From Trichoplax sp. H2 (Eukaryota > Placozoa > Uniplacotomia > Trichoplacea): 64,000 nucleotides of DNA. A program made the translations under genes and the position numbers. This document shows, one piece after another, positions 39,334 to 52,752 of the stretch. Location of the stretch: assembly GCA_003344405.1 (NCBI GenBank), contig NOWV01000098.1, forward strand, positions 186,001 to 250,000, given 5' to 3'. The notes beneath the pieces were generated by a model that ran no database searches, was not told the DNA's origin, and was given only the letters and a program-made list of their open reading frames with translations. The first letter of the stretch is position 1. Each line of letters begins with the position of its first letter.

Positions 39334-41477
39334 TTATTTTCGAGGGGTCGCTATAAGTTTATATGATTTACATCCATGGACTAAACCCGGTCTCGGTTGT
39401 AAATCATAAGACTCTTGGGATTCAGCCATTTTAAATTCAAAGTGATTCATCAAGTGAGAGATGTACATGAATAACTCATAGCGAGCAAGGGATTCACCAA
39501 TGCAAGTTCGCGTTCCAACTGAGAATGGTATCAAATTGGGGGACTTTATTAGATCACCATTTTTATCGAGAAATCGTTGAGGCTGAAACTGTTTAGCATT
39601 TGGCCACAATGCCTCATCATGATGAACAGACCACAAATTGGCCCATACAGCTGTGCCCTTGGGTATCTTTTGACCAAATATTTCAATATCTTTCAAAGGT
39701 GCATGAGGTAACGACAAAGGTACAATACTACTTAATCGTAACGTTTCCGAGATTGTAGCATCTAAGAACTTGAGGGAACTACGATTTTCTATCGCTGGAT
39801 AGTTATTGCGTCCTACAATTTGGTCTAATTCATCATGGACTTTTTTCTGAATTTGCGGATGAGTAATCATGAACAATAAATACCATTGAACTGTATAGGA
39901 TGTGGTTTGCATGCCAGCAAAAAATAAGTCACCAATCGTGCCAATAAGTGAATAATCATCCAGCATTGAAGCTTTATCATCCCTTTCTTCATCTTCAGCT
40001 TCTCGCTTAGCTTTTATCATAGCATCTAAAATATCTCTAACGGTATCGGGATCGTAGGTTTCTTTATGCGTTTCGAGTTCTTTTTCCAGCATAGATAGTA
40101 AATCATTGGTCAAGGCTTCAAGCTCTCGATTTGTTTTAGAGGGTATCTTCATGAGTAAATGATAGAGGAAGGGGAATGTATCAAAAATGTTGTTCATACT
40201 TATATATTCATCAAAGACTGTCAGTGCTGCAGATAGTTTTTCAAGTGATTTTCTATCGATATGCTTTTCGAAACTATCAGGTCCAAAGCAAACGGTGAAT
40301 ATCAAGAAAGTTACAGAATTGAGCAGATCGGGTAAGACATCAAATGGTTTTGATTCATGTTTCTCTATGACTTTGATTAATTTGTTAATTTCTCCTCTTA
40401 CAAGCTGCTCAAATTTAGCAGCATCACTTCCAGACGCCTGTGTATAATTGCGAATAGCTGTATGGGTAACTTTTCGGTGAAGGCGCAAAGTTGGTGTATA
40501 ATCAGTAGCACTTATGCCAACAGGACCATTGGGGATTTCAAAAAATTTAAATAACATGAGATTAGGACGACCTAATGGAGAGGCAAAGATGAAATAGAGA
40601 TTGAGTAAAATAACTTATTAAACGTAACGGTGGCAGTTGACTATTGGATAAAGAGTAACATTATCCTGTACTATAATATAGGGTAGCTGTCTATTTACAG
40701 CCATCTTTGTAGGCCAATTGACGTCATTATAATTCATGACCTTGTCGTATTATTATTGCATTGCACAATGTACATGCCAATGGCGATTGTGAAATCGTAC
40801 TGATTGAGAAAAATAACTTTATTAAACGTTGCAGCCATTGTCTATTGGATAAGAAGTACAAATAGACTATCAATAGACTATATTATAATCAGTGGACTAC
40901 AAAATTTTACTCTCCTTTAGCTGTCTCTACTATATTGTACTATAGGATAACTGTCTCTTTACAGCCATCCTTGCAGGCCAATTGATGTCATTCTAATTTA
41001 CTGTATTCAATTGCTGATTAAAGCCATGCCAATTTCTGAATTTAACTAAGATCGTGAGTTGATGTATCGTATCTTAATGTAGACTCTTTTCTAAAATTAC
41101 TTTCAATATCAAAATAGGACCAATGGACGAGTCTATTATCCCTACATACCTCCAAATGTTACAGAATTCTTGAGCAAAGCTTCTTTGACTTTGTTGACTC
41201 CATTGACAATAAGGCAAGGTCGTGTGCCAATAAAGACCGTAAATACATCACCATAACGCTTTCTCATTTCCGTCAATGTTAGCTCGGGAAGTCTGGATAA
41301 AGCAAAGGTATTTCCAACGATTGGCCATGGCAGCGGCCCGCTCGGTAATGTAGTCCTCGCTTGAACGACTGTCCAAATATAATTGAGTAAACCGATCGCG
41401 ACAATTGCGATCGCAACATTGCAGACAGATAATTGCATCAGGCAATTTTGCACAAGGCTGCCAGCCATTGTTGACAT
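39334..41477 (-). CDS. CYP: Cytochrome P450, clan 2, complete, copy 1
   Basis: Two exons, 41477-41150 and 40571-39334, give about 521 residues. An N-terminal anchor (VCNVAIAIVAIGLLNYIWTV) precedes the proline hinge LPSGPLPWPIVGN. Later come the I-helix oxygen-binding motif FFAGMQTTSYT, the K-helix ETLR, the FQPQRF segment of the meander, and the heme loop PFSVGTRTCIGE with the thiolate Cys near residue 466. This is an ER-anchored mono-oxygenase using NADPH-P450 reductase. The hinge and heme loop place it with animal clan 2 (CYP1/2/17/21 type); the substrate cannot be inferred. The single intron is phase 1 inside a Gly codon before RP, at the same place as in the neighbour copy at 44.7-46.9 kb. 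It therefore looks like a tandem duplicate. Confidence 0.95.
40598..41005. repeat. Internal duplication inside the P450 copy-1 intron
   Basis: Blocks TTGAG-AAAATAACTT-ATTAAACGT, TATTGGATAA-AGTA, ACTATA-ATAGG-TA-CTGTCT-TTTACAGCCATC, and GTAGGCCAATTGACGTCATT / GCAGGCCAATTGATGTCATT occur first at about 40598-40735. They recur at about 40806-41000. Same orientation, second copy expanded in the middle. Non-coding. Confidence 0.75.
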
Positions 41478-41744
41478 TCAACGTCTCTTACCAGATTGCA
41501 ATAATAGTGGTCAAAATTTTCAACTTGTCTTCACTTCTTCCTTGACTATGGCCAAGATGAATCGAGCGAGAATTGGGTTGCAGCAAGAGTTGTTGATTAA
41601 TCTTTGCTTGCGCAGCTCGTAATTCTCAGCATGAATATTGCAAAACTCCGCCCGGATTGATGTTTAGCTGCCAAGTGATTGGCTCAGGGCTATTTATAGG
41701 CTTGGTCTGGTGGTCTGCAGTACAGTGCCAAGATGGTACTCAAG

Positions 41745-42800
41745 GACTGCGCGTACAGTACAGTACTGTACACTGTACAGTACTGTACTTACACTGCTAC
41801 TTGCAGAAGACTTGTCTGCTGGTGGGAAATAATAATAATAATAATTATATTATACTGTATAGAGATATACAGTATATAATAGATATACTACAGCATAATA
41901 GGCGCAAGAGAAAAGGAAGAAAGTTGACAAGCTCTTTGAACACAAAATGAATAAATCAATTATTGTGCGATATATAAATTGAATAATTGTGGCCATAAAG
42001 TTGGATTACTTAACATTTAGTACTAACCTGTGTGTTAACGCTGGTACAAACCACTATTCAAGCGTTCGAACCATGGTATGAATGAGTGTGGGGTGACATC
42101 CTTTTTGATCGGGAGTGTGGCTCAGGTACCGGTTTACACTACTGTATACTGTATACAGTTCTACTGTACTACAATACATACGGCACGGTAAATACTGTAG
42201 GAAAAGCAACAAAACGCTCATACTGGGCATATTACTGTACAGTGTACAGTGTACAGTACCGTCCAGCTGGCGAGTACTGCCACTGTAACCAGTGGATGAC
42301 GTGGCTGCTCAACTCCTGACTGTCGTATGACTTCGTCCACGAACTGCAACTAACTAATAATAAATGTCCACCTCGGAAAGCCGTCGCTGAAAATTTCTCT
42401 TATAGCGGTAATAAACATCTCCCAACCTACTCAAGTAATATTTCCCCCCTCCAAAAGCTGCCACTGAAAAATCTCTGTTATAACTGTCATTAAAAACTTG
42501 GGGCCTACTCCACGAACTTTTTTCCCTCTGCAAAAACCGCTGCTGAAAATTTCCCTTATCGAACATTTCCCCCTCTAAAGCTGGAAATCGAAAATTTCAA
42601 ATTATATTACCAGCGGCTTTTGTAGCGGAAATCTTCGTGGAGTAGTCTCAAGTACTGTATGCATACGTCGAGATGGACATTTAATTCTAGTTCAATGACC
42701 TTAGCGACACAATATTTGAATTTGACTCATTACTATGCATAATTTTGCTCAAAATCAATATGCTATAACGACAGTACTGTACACTGTGCAGTACTGTTAA
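41745..42800. repeat. Foldback ACAGT/ACTGT microsatellites upstream of P450 copy 1
   Basis: Blocks at 41753-41792, 42140-42160, 42233-42260 and 42772-42797 show the ACAGT pentamer turning into ACTGT through a GTAC centre. An (AAT)n run lies at about 41829-41845. They begin about 275 bp upstream of the start codon at 41477. Confidence 0.85.
42362..42655. repeat. Degenerate direct repeats with an inverted copy
   Basis: The block (A)AAGC-GC-GCTGAAAATTTCTCTTAT appears in three diverged direct copies near 42375-42405, 42452-42482 and 42530-42558. CTACTCCACGAA-TTT then GC-GCTGAAAATTTCC reappears inverted at about 42608-42648 as AGCGGCTTTTGTAGCGGAAA and CTTCGTGGAGTAG. The whole can fold back on itself. 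No coding signal. Confidence 0.65.
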
Positions 42801-44735
42801 GCAAACATTACATAGTGAGACAATTTCTTGCTAGCATTCCATTCCTGTTGTAATATATTATCCTATTCGTGGAAAACGCCCATTACATTATATAAATTAA
42901 TAATTATAATTATTGCCTGTACTCAAAACCAGTGTAGGAGCACACAATCAATCAATAATAGTAATGTGATTAATAGTAAATAATGATGCTTATGTAGCAA
43001 CGCTAGTCAATCTATTTGATTGTTTGAATGTTATGCAAAATTGAGCAATCGGGCACGGTGTCTGAAAATAATAATCACAAACCATCTCATTAAGCTTACA
43101 GCTACTGTTCAGTATACGAGCATGTTACGATATTCCATTATAACATCAATATAGTGATCAAATAGGCTGTAACCATATACGAGCAATAACAGATTCTACG
43201 AGGGTATTCGATGTTGCAATGATAGACAACTTGGGGCTACTGATTAGTGGTGACTATAGAACCTTTTAGGACCTTTAGTTCTAGTGGATACTGTCAAAGG
43301 CAATTGGGGGCTAGAGGTTTCTCAAATAAGTCTAGATCATTCGCAGTCGATGGTCAGCGGCGAAGTATGCTGTAGAAACATCTTGCCTTACAGGAAAATT
43401 TCCATACCAATAACAGTACTTTATCGTTTGCAATTCTGCCTTACTTATGCATTGATAAATATTTAAGAAGCAGTCTTTAGATTGTTTGTGTAAAGCCTGA
43501 GACGATGAAATTGAAATAACATGTTACTAATTCTTGACAATGCACAAAGATGTATATGAGGACAGCTAATAATTTCTACCGTAGATGCCTTAATTTGTTT
43601 TCAATCACCTTACTGAATCTGTAATTTATAGATACACATAAATGCATCGATTCGCATACTAAACTGTATGGCTTCTTGTTGACATATATACACTGTGTAG
43701 TAGCTCAACTTCTCCACCCATTTAGTCGGCTTAATAATAGTGAACTTTGTACAGTATTTGCAAAGAGATATAAAAAGTACTAAGTGAGATAAAACTCTTG
43801 CGAAATACGATATTCTATAATAATTGGCGGATGTAAGCTCTCCGGTTAATATACCATGTATTAGTAGAAGTGTAATGCTCTATAAGATTGCCAATATATA
43901 CTATTTGCCCCATGGTTATTTAGACTTATAAATTTAGTTGTAATGAATGCCCTGATACTATCGTACCGTAGATTGTCTACCAGTTATTTTACAAAGTACC
44001 AGTCGTTGCCGAATGTTTCCAAGTCGGCCTAATATACCATCGACTTGATTACAACTACTAAATCCTATTAAATTATAATGAATAAACTTGTGTTAGTGAA
44101 TCAAAAGTAAATAAATTTTATTGCATGTTGCGATAAAGGAAATAAATCGACTAAGGAACATAGTTATATATGAGTCATTTGATTTGCATTTAGGATTACC
44201 TATATAAAAGTAACTAACGCTCTATCTACAGCCTTTCCAATGAACTATTATCATGTGCTTGCATTCAATCTTTATATTCACTAACGATACGGTATAATAA
44301 TTCAAATGTACTATAATGGGACTTTTCAATTAGATTATTATTACAGATAAAAAATGAGTTATAAAAATATCGGTTAAAGTAATAATAACAATTCTAGAAT
44401 ACTAACGAACTCTACATTCGAGATTACGCCATAAATATTAAGCATCAGTAACAACTCTAGAGTAGTGCTTGATGATTGCTGTGATAGTGTCAGTTACTAC
44501 AAGTATACTGTATCGTGAGCTAAGCAGATCAAGCAGCGATAGCGTAGAGTGGACTGAGTTATTAAATATTCCTGCTAACAAGTCTTCATCTGGAAGCACT
44601 TCTTACAAGTCATTTTTGACCATTCTAAGTGTGGTAGATCTCTTCTCATTAAACTATTTAATAATCATAGCCTACACTCGTGTCATTAAACAAGTAACAT
44701 TACAATTGCAACTGATTTGCAATCCACGTTTTCCA

Positions 44736-46937
44736 TCACGATATCCTTGGAGTTGCAATCATCTGATATTCCTTGCATGGCATTACAAAACTACTTCCTG
44801 TCGATAAATCCAATTGTTGATTATCCACTTTTCTAAATGTGCAATGCTGCATAAGATGTGAGATGATAATGTAAAGATTAAACTTAGCTAGTGTTTCTCC
44901 AATGCATGCACGAGTACCGCAAGAAAATGGCATTAAATTAGGTGATGACGCTTTGATTGTTCCGTCGTTATTCAAGTGGCGCTCAGGGGAAAATTCATCA
45001 GGATTGGTCCATAATTTCTCATCGTGGTGTACAGACCACGTATTAATCCAAACAGTCGTTTTAGATGGAAGAGTGTAATTGTTTAGCTTTATTTCAGCAA
45101 TTGTTTCATGTGGTGCCGCTAATGGAGTTACACTACTAGCACGAAGGGTTTCTAAAATAGTGGCCTGAAGGTAGGGAAGTTTATCTCGATCTTGTAATGT
45201 GGGATATCTGTCTCGACCGATAACCCTATCAAGTTCATCATGTACCTTCTGTTGTATATTGGGGTGTACAATCATATACAGAAAATACCATTCAAGTGTA
45301 GTAGTTGTAGTTATAATACCAGCTGCAAAGAGATCAATCAGTGCACCGACAAAATTTTTGTCATTCAACATTTTAGCCTTGTTAATGTCGTTCTTATCTT
45401 CTGCTTCATCTTTAGCTTTAATCATAGCGTCTGCAATATCTCTGATATTGTTTTTATCGAATGTTTCATGATGAGTCTCTAATTCAGCATACAATAGTTT
45501 AGAAATAGATCTTTGTAGTCGCTCCATGTCGCTACTCAAGATCTTGGCCAAGGTTAATACGATATTACCAAGCCATGGAAATACGTCGAAAACGCTGTTG
45601 ACACGAAGTAAAGGTGTTAGTCGTCGTATTAGTGACAAAATGGAAATAAATTTCTTCCTGTCAATACAACTAGTAATGTTATCCTGACCGCAAAGCATGG
45701 CCAATGCAATATCGCCAACTGTTCCAATAGTATCCAATCCTGGATTGAAAGGTTTACCGCCTTTTGCATGGAAGTTATCGATTAACTGTTTCGCTTGGTT
45801 ACTGGCTAATTTCTCAAAATGGTTGGGACCGCTTTCAGTCATAATGAAGCTGCGAATTGCTGTCTGAGTTAATCTACGATAGAGCTTGAGATGTGGACAA
45901 TAATTAAGCGTAGTGATACCGGGCAAATTGTCTGGTGCTTCAAGAATCTGTAGCATGTACGTCTGTGGTCTACCTGCAAAATTGTGTATATTTGATAAGC
46001 GTAGGAAAAAAATATTGACATTAGTCGTTGTCTCAAAATTATCATGATTAAATTGAGTTTATCATTATCCATAAGTTCATTTAATATATAGTATTTTACA
46101 GCTTGACAGCGTGATGCAATTGCTTTTTTTTTGAAAGCTACATGAGCATTATTGTAATGTTTGTATTTGCGGTAATGTGTATCCAATGCATAAAAAGGCA
46201 TCGATAATTAATTAATAATAATTAGATAGAATGAATGTAGTAATAGTGTACAGTTACCAAAACAAGTCATTTTTCTTGTGATTAAACTGTTTAAAACCAG
46301 CTTCTTATTTGCTTTATAGTATTACTATTACCACGATGAAGCTAATAAAGCCGATTAAAAATTGTAAAATCAAGGCATAGCAATCTAGTTTTGCTATATT
46401 ACTGTAATTACTGTAGAACAACTATTCCGATAAAAACAATCATAGACTATTGACAATAAGATAGAATGCACCTCTGTAAGCGTTTACTTCATTTAATCAA
46501 TCAATTAATGACATCAAGACTAGAGAGAGCATAAAACTTATGGAGAGCTGCTTACTACAAACTAGATCGTCCCGTAATTATTAGAAAGAAATAATTTTGC
46601 ATAACTAATCTACACCTGAAAATGCATGCAAGTGTTTCAGTAGGCATTCTCGTATCCGTGTGCCAGAGAGGACAACGACAGGATTTGAGCCATTAAATAC
46701 GGTCATGACATCTCCATACTTTTTGGCTAAATTAGCTAATGAAACGTGAGTAACACTACCCAATGGATTGCCAATAACTGGATAAGGAAATGGACCGGGT
46801 GGTAAAGTTGCTCGAGCACGAAGCACGATCCACCAATATCTGGTTAAATAAACAGTAATTAGACTTGCTACAACATGATACCATGTTAAGCAGCTATACA
46901 CATCCGCTAATAGCGAGTAGCAAGAAAGCATAATCAT
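44736..46937 (-). CDS. CYP: Cytochrome P450, clan 2, complete, copy 2
   Basis: Exons 46937-46616 and 45973-44736 give about 519 residues. Features in order: an N-terminal anchor (YHVVASLITVYLTRYWWIV), the hinge LPPGPFPYPVIGN, the I-helix FAAGIITTTTTLEW, the K-helix ETLR, FSPERH in the meander and the heme loop PFSCGTRACIGE with Cys near residue 464. Exon 2 is exactly as long as in copy 1 (1,238 nt) and the intron is at the same codon and phase. The core sequences align throughout (for example WSVHHDE-LW and HDELDxxxGR). It is a paralogue from tandem duplication, diverged in the substrate-recognition regions. Predicted ER mono-oxygenase; substrate unknown. It lies head-to-head with the TBC1D12/14-like gene, sharing the 46.9-48.0 kb upstream region. 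Confidence 0.95.
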
Positions 46938-48046
46938 CCAGTTTTTCCGTAATCAAAATGGATTCAATTTGCTGCTCGATATACTCCAAAATAAGACTTT
47001 AACGAATCTGAATCTTAATTATTTTACTATTTTTGATTTGGCTAGCAAAACGAATGTAACTAGAATATTTACAGTCCGTATCTTATTGAACGTCTTATAC
47101 TAAGCGCTGCTGATCGAGTTGTCAACAGAAAAGTCTCGGTAGCCTATAGCCCCATCGAGGTCATTTTCTCTTAGCTTTAACTATAAAATTGGTAGAGTCG
47201 AGTTGATATGGCAGAGGACTTACTGGACTACTGTATGAGCTCAGCATCGTAGATGATATTAGCTAGAGAAAAATTTTTTTAAGCTGTCCCTAGAGATTTA
47301 TAGCATGCAAACATCGCAGCGCGTGAGTACTCTATAGCCTTGACATCGATCCGTTGTGATAACTATACTCCTTTCGAAACATTTCAGATGATGTCTTATA
47401 ACTAATTCTAGTATAGGTCTTTTCCTTGCTTTTCCTCCCTTCTACTTTCCATCTGAATACCTTGATCAATCGAAAGATTGATGATCCCGAGACAGAATGG
47501 CCTAACTAGAGACTTCCCTTAAATCCCTTCCAACATGATCTAGATCCATTCCTTTGCCTAGAACTCGGTAAAGCATATACGGTATGAGACAACACAGTAC
47601 TAGACTGCATACTGTATCCATAAACCGATCGGCAATGAGAATACGATAGTATCGCGGCATTTTCCTACGTCGGTACTATACTGTAGGCTTAATCATGTAC
47701 CCTATCATCGACTAGAGTATAAGTTACTATAGCCTATCATCGAGGTAAAAGAAACCTTGAGTCGATGCTATTTGCCTACTTGCATACTAATTCGTTGTTT
47801 CTACAGGCAGCAACAATCTTCGAGGAGTTGGCCGTCATCGATTGCAAATATTCAGTTTGAGCCCCAAGTATCAAATACTTGTGAATATAAATGATTGATC
47901 TATAATTAGTAGATTATCATTGGGCCAATTTAATGTTACGATGAATCAATCGCCTGTCTTGCAGAAGTCGATTTTCGGTAAGCAATGATTTGAATGGAGT
48001 TGATTTGTTGCACAAGAAAAGATAATGGTTTAGCTGCAGAGGAGCA
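46938..48046. other. Divergent promoter region of P450 copy 2 and TBC1D gene
   Basis: 1.1 kb between two outward-facing start codons. More balanced base composition than the surrounding spacers; no exon or clear repeat. Unlike the other two divergent regions, it lacks a strong ACAGT/ACTGT array (only weak fragments near 47596-47640). Confidence 0.6.
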
Positions 48047-51000
48047 ATGGATCGCAATATAGACGTAAACCAAGAGCAATCGAATAGCGAGTTCGATCAA
48101 AGTAGTAAATCAGATAGCTTGTACACCAATAATAGTCAAGGTAGGCAGCAATACATTGATATTAAGAAGATTCATGTTGAAGATAATAGCCATAATTTAA
48201 GTCAGCAAAAAAGCAGCGATGATGAGAATGAGGACAACGCGTCTTCGTCAGCTATTGATGCACGGCCACAACATGCATCGGACAACAACTTTGATCTTTT
48301 AACGCAAACACAATTGGATGATACGCAAGGTAAAGAAAATAGTCTTCCTTTACTACAAGATTTGGAAATTAGAAATGTCAACAGTCGTGCCAATGATGAT
48401 AGTTCATATCAAATATCTCCGTCATCGTCGTGGTTAGATAGCGATTCTCGTACAAGTGATCATGATAATTTCAGCCTGCATAGCGCAGCTAGCAATAGTT
48501 CTGCATGGACTGATATCAAACTGAATGAAGACGGCCATGCTATTTCAAAGGATGATCTAACTGGTAGGAGCCATGCCAAATTTTCTGAGAATACTTCTAC
48601 TTCTACTCAATCGAGTTGGTTGTCCATGTTTAAGCGTAAAAGTGTCAATACTTCCCCCAAAAATAGCAATAAAGGTATCTATCCGATAGATTAGCCTATA
48701 TTTTCGGTGATTGCTAATTTAGTAAGTAATGCTTTTTTATTTTTGCCCCATGTCATCTTATTCTTTGCTATTTATATCAAGATTGTATATGCTGTGATCT
48801 TAAGAGCTACCATGTGGCTCGAAAATGCTTATAGCAATTATCTCCACCCGCCCAAACAATTATAAAATCGATTTTCATGTTTAAAAATTAAAACGTTCTA
48901 CTTAACAACAGTTTTATATCCAATTCACGAACCCTTGTTTATGATACTCTTATCAATACGCAACATGGAGTTAAGTCACTCCATGACAGCCAATTGTAAC
49001 TAACAGTAAATCGATTCATGATTAATGTTGTAGAAACAGCGTCTAAGGCAAGATCTCCTAGTAAAGTTGCTGCTCTACACGCTAATTCAACAACAGGTTT
49101 AATCTTGGAGAATAGACCCAAGTGAGTGGAAGAAACATGCACGATACGTGTAAATTACACGCAGTATATGCACTTACCAAATTATTTAAATTAATTAATA
49201 GTAATGTTCTATATTTTAGTCATCATTATCATTGTTATACAAATACAGTATTTCTGCTCTTTTATAACTAGAGATAAACAATATGTAAAATTTTGATAAT
49301 CTCATTCCGTTAAGTATAATAAATACTGTTAAGTTGAGACGAAACTATCAATCATCGATTTTAAATGTACGAGTAATAGCATTTACATACCATTATCGTA
49401 ACAATTGTTGTTTAATGATCTGATTTATGCTATTGCACGAATCATGAATTAATTACGCAATAGTCATTTGCCTTCGAAACCAAAGCAAGAAGAACTAAAA
49501 CATCGCCAGCAATATCTACAAATGTTAGAAAATGCAAAAAGAAAAGCGGCTAAAGAAGTCGCTATTAAAGAAAAGTTAACGGAAGAGAAATATGACCGTG
49601 AGGAGATTCTTCGTCAAAGCGGTAAAAAATGGATTGAAGAAATCATTCCTAACTGGCAAAACATGTAAAAAAAATGTTATTACTTCAGATTTATAAAAAA
49701 CCTAACTTGCAATCAATTTGGAAGACTGATCCTATTATTATCAATAGGAGACATTCAAGTACAGTGCAACAGATTTGGTGGCAAGGGATTCCGCCAAACA
49801 TTCGAGGAAAAATTTGGAAGCTTGCCTTAGATTTTCGCTTAGATATCTCAGCAGGTATATCATGTGCTGTATTCTACGTTCGTATAGTTGCGCATTTTAT
49901 GATTGAAAAATATTGATAATTACAGTAAGTATTAAGTGAAATGCTAGAAATACTCCTAATCTTTGATCTCCATTTTGAAATAATATAAAGACTTAAAGTT
50001 TGTTTCTATTTTAAGAAATATTTGAAAAAGAAATTGTTATTACTGACTTATGGACGTATTTTCATTTTTTAACAATAGACTTATATAAAGTATTAGTGGA
50101 AAAGACTGATGAAAAATTTAAAGAACTAGCTTTAAACGGTTAGATAAATATTCGTATAATAATGTTGACGCTATGAAAAACTTGCAGTGACGAAGTTATT
50201 TCACAACTTAATTGTTATTAGAGCCTCAGTTGGATTCACAAAGTGATTCTCCATTGATCCAAATTAAGCTAGACATTTCACGTACTTTTCCAAATCTTGG
50301 AATGTTTCAAGTTGGTGGCCCATATCATGCTTCTTTGTTCGAGATTCTCGGGGCTTATACCCAATTTAAACCCACCGTTGGCTATGTACGTCTCTTTTGA
50401 TTCATAGTCCTCATTAAACCTTCAACTTTAAAAACTGTACTTTGATTTGATTGTAAATATCAATGACGTCAAATTTTTTTACCTATTGGAGATTCAAGGA
50501 ATGTCGTTTCTTGCCGCAGTATTTTTATTGAATATGGAACCCCTGACTGCCTTTGCCTGCTTTGCTAACCTGCTTGAGAAACCGTGTCAGAAATCATTTT
50601 ACGAAATGAAGACGACTAAGGTATTGATGGAATTTTTGTTACAATTACTTGATTATTCAACAGAAACTTAGCTAAGATATGATTTTATCATCACAGACTT
50701 GCTTACATTGTTTATCGTGAATTACATAAGTAACTGGATTACATGTTTTAGATGCAAGCCTATTATCAAACTTTCGATGGCCTGTTTTATAAAAATCTTC
50801 CGAAATTATTTAACCATTTTACAATCAATAATGTAACTCCTGATATGTATCTTTGTAACTGGTAGGTTTAGTAGAATCAAACTTCAAAATTTTTATTTAA
50901 TGCAAAGAATAAAATTGCCTTATTAAGCTGACTACAAGTTATTATTTCCTATCATAATTGATTGTACACTAGGCTTCGAACTGACTTAATTGTATATTAT

Positions 51001-51465
51001 TATCAACTATTGATTACATAATCTTTTCTAGGATATACACGTTATATAGCCATAGTCTGCCACTAGATGTAACATGTCGGATATGGGATATTGTTTTTAG
51101 GGATGGAGATATTTTTATATTTCGAACTGCTTTAGGTTGGTTTTCAGATTATAGTTAATCTTTAAAGATAGTGTCAGTATATGAAAATACAGATACAATT
51201 CAATTTCAAAAATTTGCTCATTAATCTGCTTCGAGTTTATACTAAATCTCATTCCTCAATATCTTAACACCTTTTAGGGATTTTAAGTTTATATAAATCG
51301 AAGCTAATGGATATGAAGTCGATACAGATAGCGAAATTTTTAACTAAATTACCAGACGACGTTGATTCCGACTTACTCTTTGATGCTATTAATGATATCC
51401 GTGTTACTAAAAATCGATATAACTCTATGTTACTACAACACTTTGAAAATTTTAACTGTAAATAG
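48047..51465 (+). CDS. TBC1D14: TBC1D12/TBC1D14-like Rab GTPase-activating protein
   Basis: Ten phase-consistent exons (48047-48674, 49034-49121, 49464-49664, 49748-49854, 50079-50138, 50222-50385, 50492-50620, 50752-50861, 51032-51135, 51278-51465) encode about 592 residues. The N-terminal 210 residues are a Ser/Asp/Asn-rich disordered region. A coiled coil follows ([20 protein letters not shown]), then the family linker [20 protein letters not shown], which matches NW-x-x-M...LWWQG in TBC1D14. The TBC domain has the arginine finger IKLDISR (R about 382) and glutamine finger YIQG (Q about 418), so it should be catalytically competent. [23 protein letters not shown] and [10 protein letters not shown] are strongly conserved. 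TBC1D14/12 act on Rab11-linked recycling and autophagy. In human proteins the N-terminus is longer, so an extra exon between 48675 and 49033 is possible. Confidence 0.93.
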
Positions 51466-52752
51466 GTACTGTCAACGTCTGAAATGCGGCCTAAAAGCGC
51501 TTTAAATCAAGACATGAATGAAATTGGAGTATAATTTTATATAAAAATGATCAATTTGATAATTACGTATGCTCGCATTGATCTGAAAATGATTGCGAAA
51601 AAGTAAAAATTTTATACTGGAGCGTAAATTTTATTCTAAGATTCAATCTTTAGTTCATTACTTGTGAATTCTGATTCACATTGTACATGTGTTATACTGT
51701 TCGTCTTTGACTATAGCTTTTATGCAATATTTCATTGTGAATGTCAGACTGATCTATGTCCAATATGACTATTGCATGTTAAAATTTAAAATTTATATTG
51801 TCTAAAATAAAAGCTATTTGCTGGAAATATGTACCGCTGCATAGCTACTCAGTAGTTCAAGCGTGCATGTCTGATCTTAGTAAGCTACCATTATACGCGT
51901 ATGGCATGAACAATAAGAACTTGCAGTGATCACATTAAATCCATAAGCAGGGGTATCTTATATAATTATCGGAAACAATTCACTTTCTAGGCTAAAGCTA
52001 CATTTGTGGTACCTTTTTAATGAAATTATCCTACCGTATCAATTAATCCCTAAAGGTATTAGAAGCTACGGAATTAACAAATTTGTTCACGAATTTGATT
52101 TATCAAATTCCAATAGCTACATGCCATTTGGGTAACAAAAAAAACTCATAATAATCGCAAAATAAATCCGTAATTCCATTTCCAATACATTTATTTAAAA
52201 GTGAATTAGTGAGTCATTACATTATCCAAGATACTAACACATGTCAAATCGAAAGCAATCGAAATTCTATTCAGTATTCACAGACAACACTTCTACAAAG
52301 CCATTACAACGTAGGTTATATCGTAGTTATGATAAAATGAACATTAACTGTGGGTAGGGCAAACGATATCAATGCAGAAAAAAGTATCATTCAAATGATC
52401 GGAAACCAAAATAACAAGCCGAGATATTTTCTTTTGTATTGAATACTTGTCCTTCTAAGTTGAAATAATTATGATCGAAAATAATGTACGAATAGAAAAA
52501 TAGAATAAACATGTTACAATATGATATTTGTATATGATTGAAGATAACATAATAAACGATGTATGTATGCGCTCAGGTAACAGTTTTAAATATTAAAGTT
52601 AGCTTGTCTGAGGGAATTATGAAAAGGTCTCAGTAGTATCATTAAAAATAATATAAAATAAAATTTTTACGTTACAATTATGCTGTGTACTGCTAATGTA
52701 TCTCGTGCGATATCTCGATCAGTTTGAGAGGTTAAAATCCTAAACCAGCAAG
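51466..52752. other. Convergent 3' flanks, no gene seen
   Basis: Lies between the stop codons of the TBC1D gene (+) and the PH-domain gene (-). AT-rich, with poly-A-signal-like AATAAA and ATAAAA strings on both strands; no exon or repeat stood out. Confidence 0.55.

Larger units (their letters stand above)
41478..44735. other. Spacer between the two P450 genes
   Basis: Upstream region of P450 copy 1 and 3' flank of copy 2. It contains foldback microsatellites, a degenerate repeat with an inverted copy (42362-42655), and otherwise AT-rich sequence. No gene was found; the ORF at 43284-43466 and the plus-strand ORF at 44469-44807 show no family signal, and the latter overlaps the copy-2 3' end. 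Confidence 0.6.

Noticed and set aside
44469-44807. Plus-strand ORF of 112 codons
   Set aside because: Overlaps the 3' end of P450 copy 2 on the other strand, has no family signal or splice context, and length is compatible with chance.
49674-49747. Reading frame [15 protein letters not shown] continuing into the TBC exon
   Set aside because: Family alignment (NW-x-x-M, nine residues, then WWQG) fits exactly if 49665-49747 is an intron; the upstream frame is intronic.
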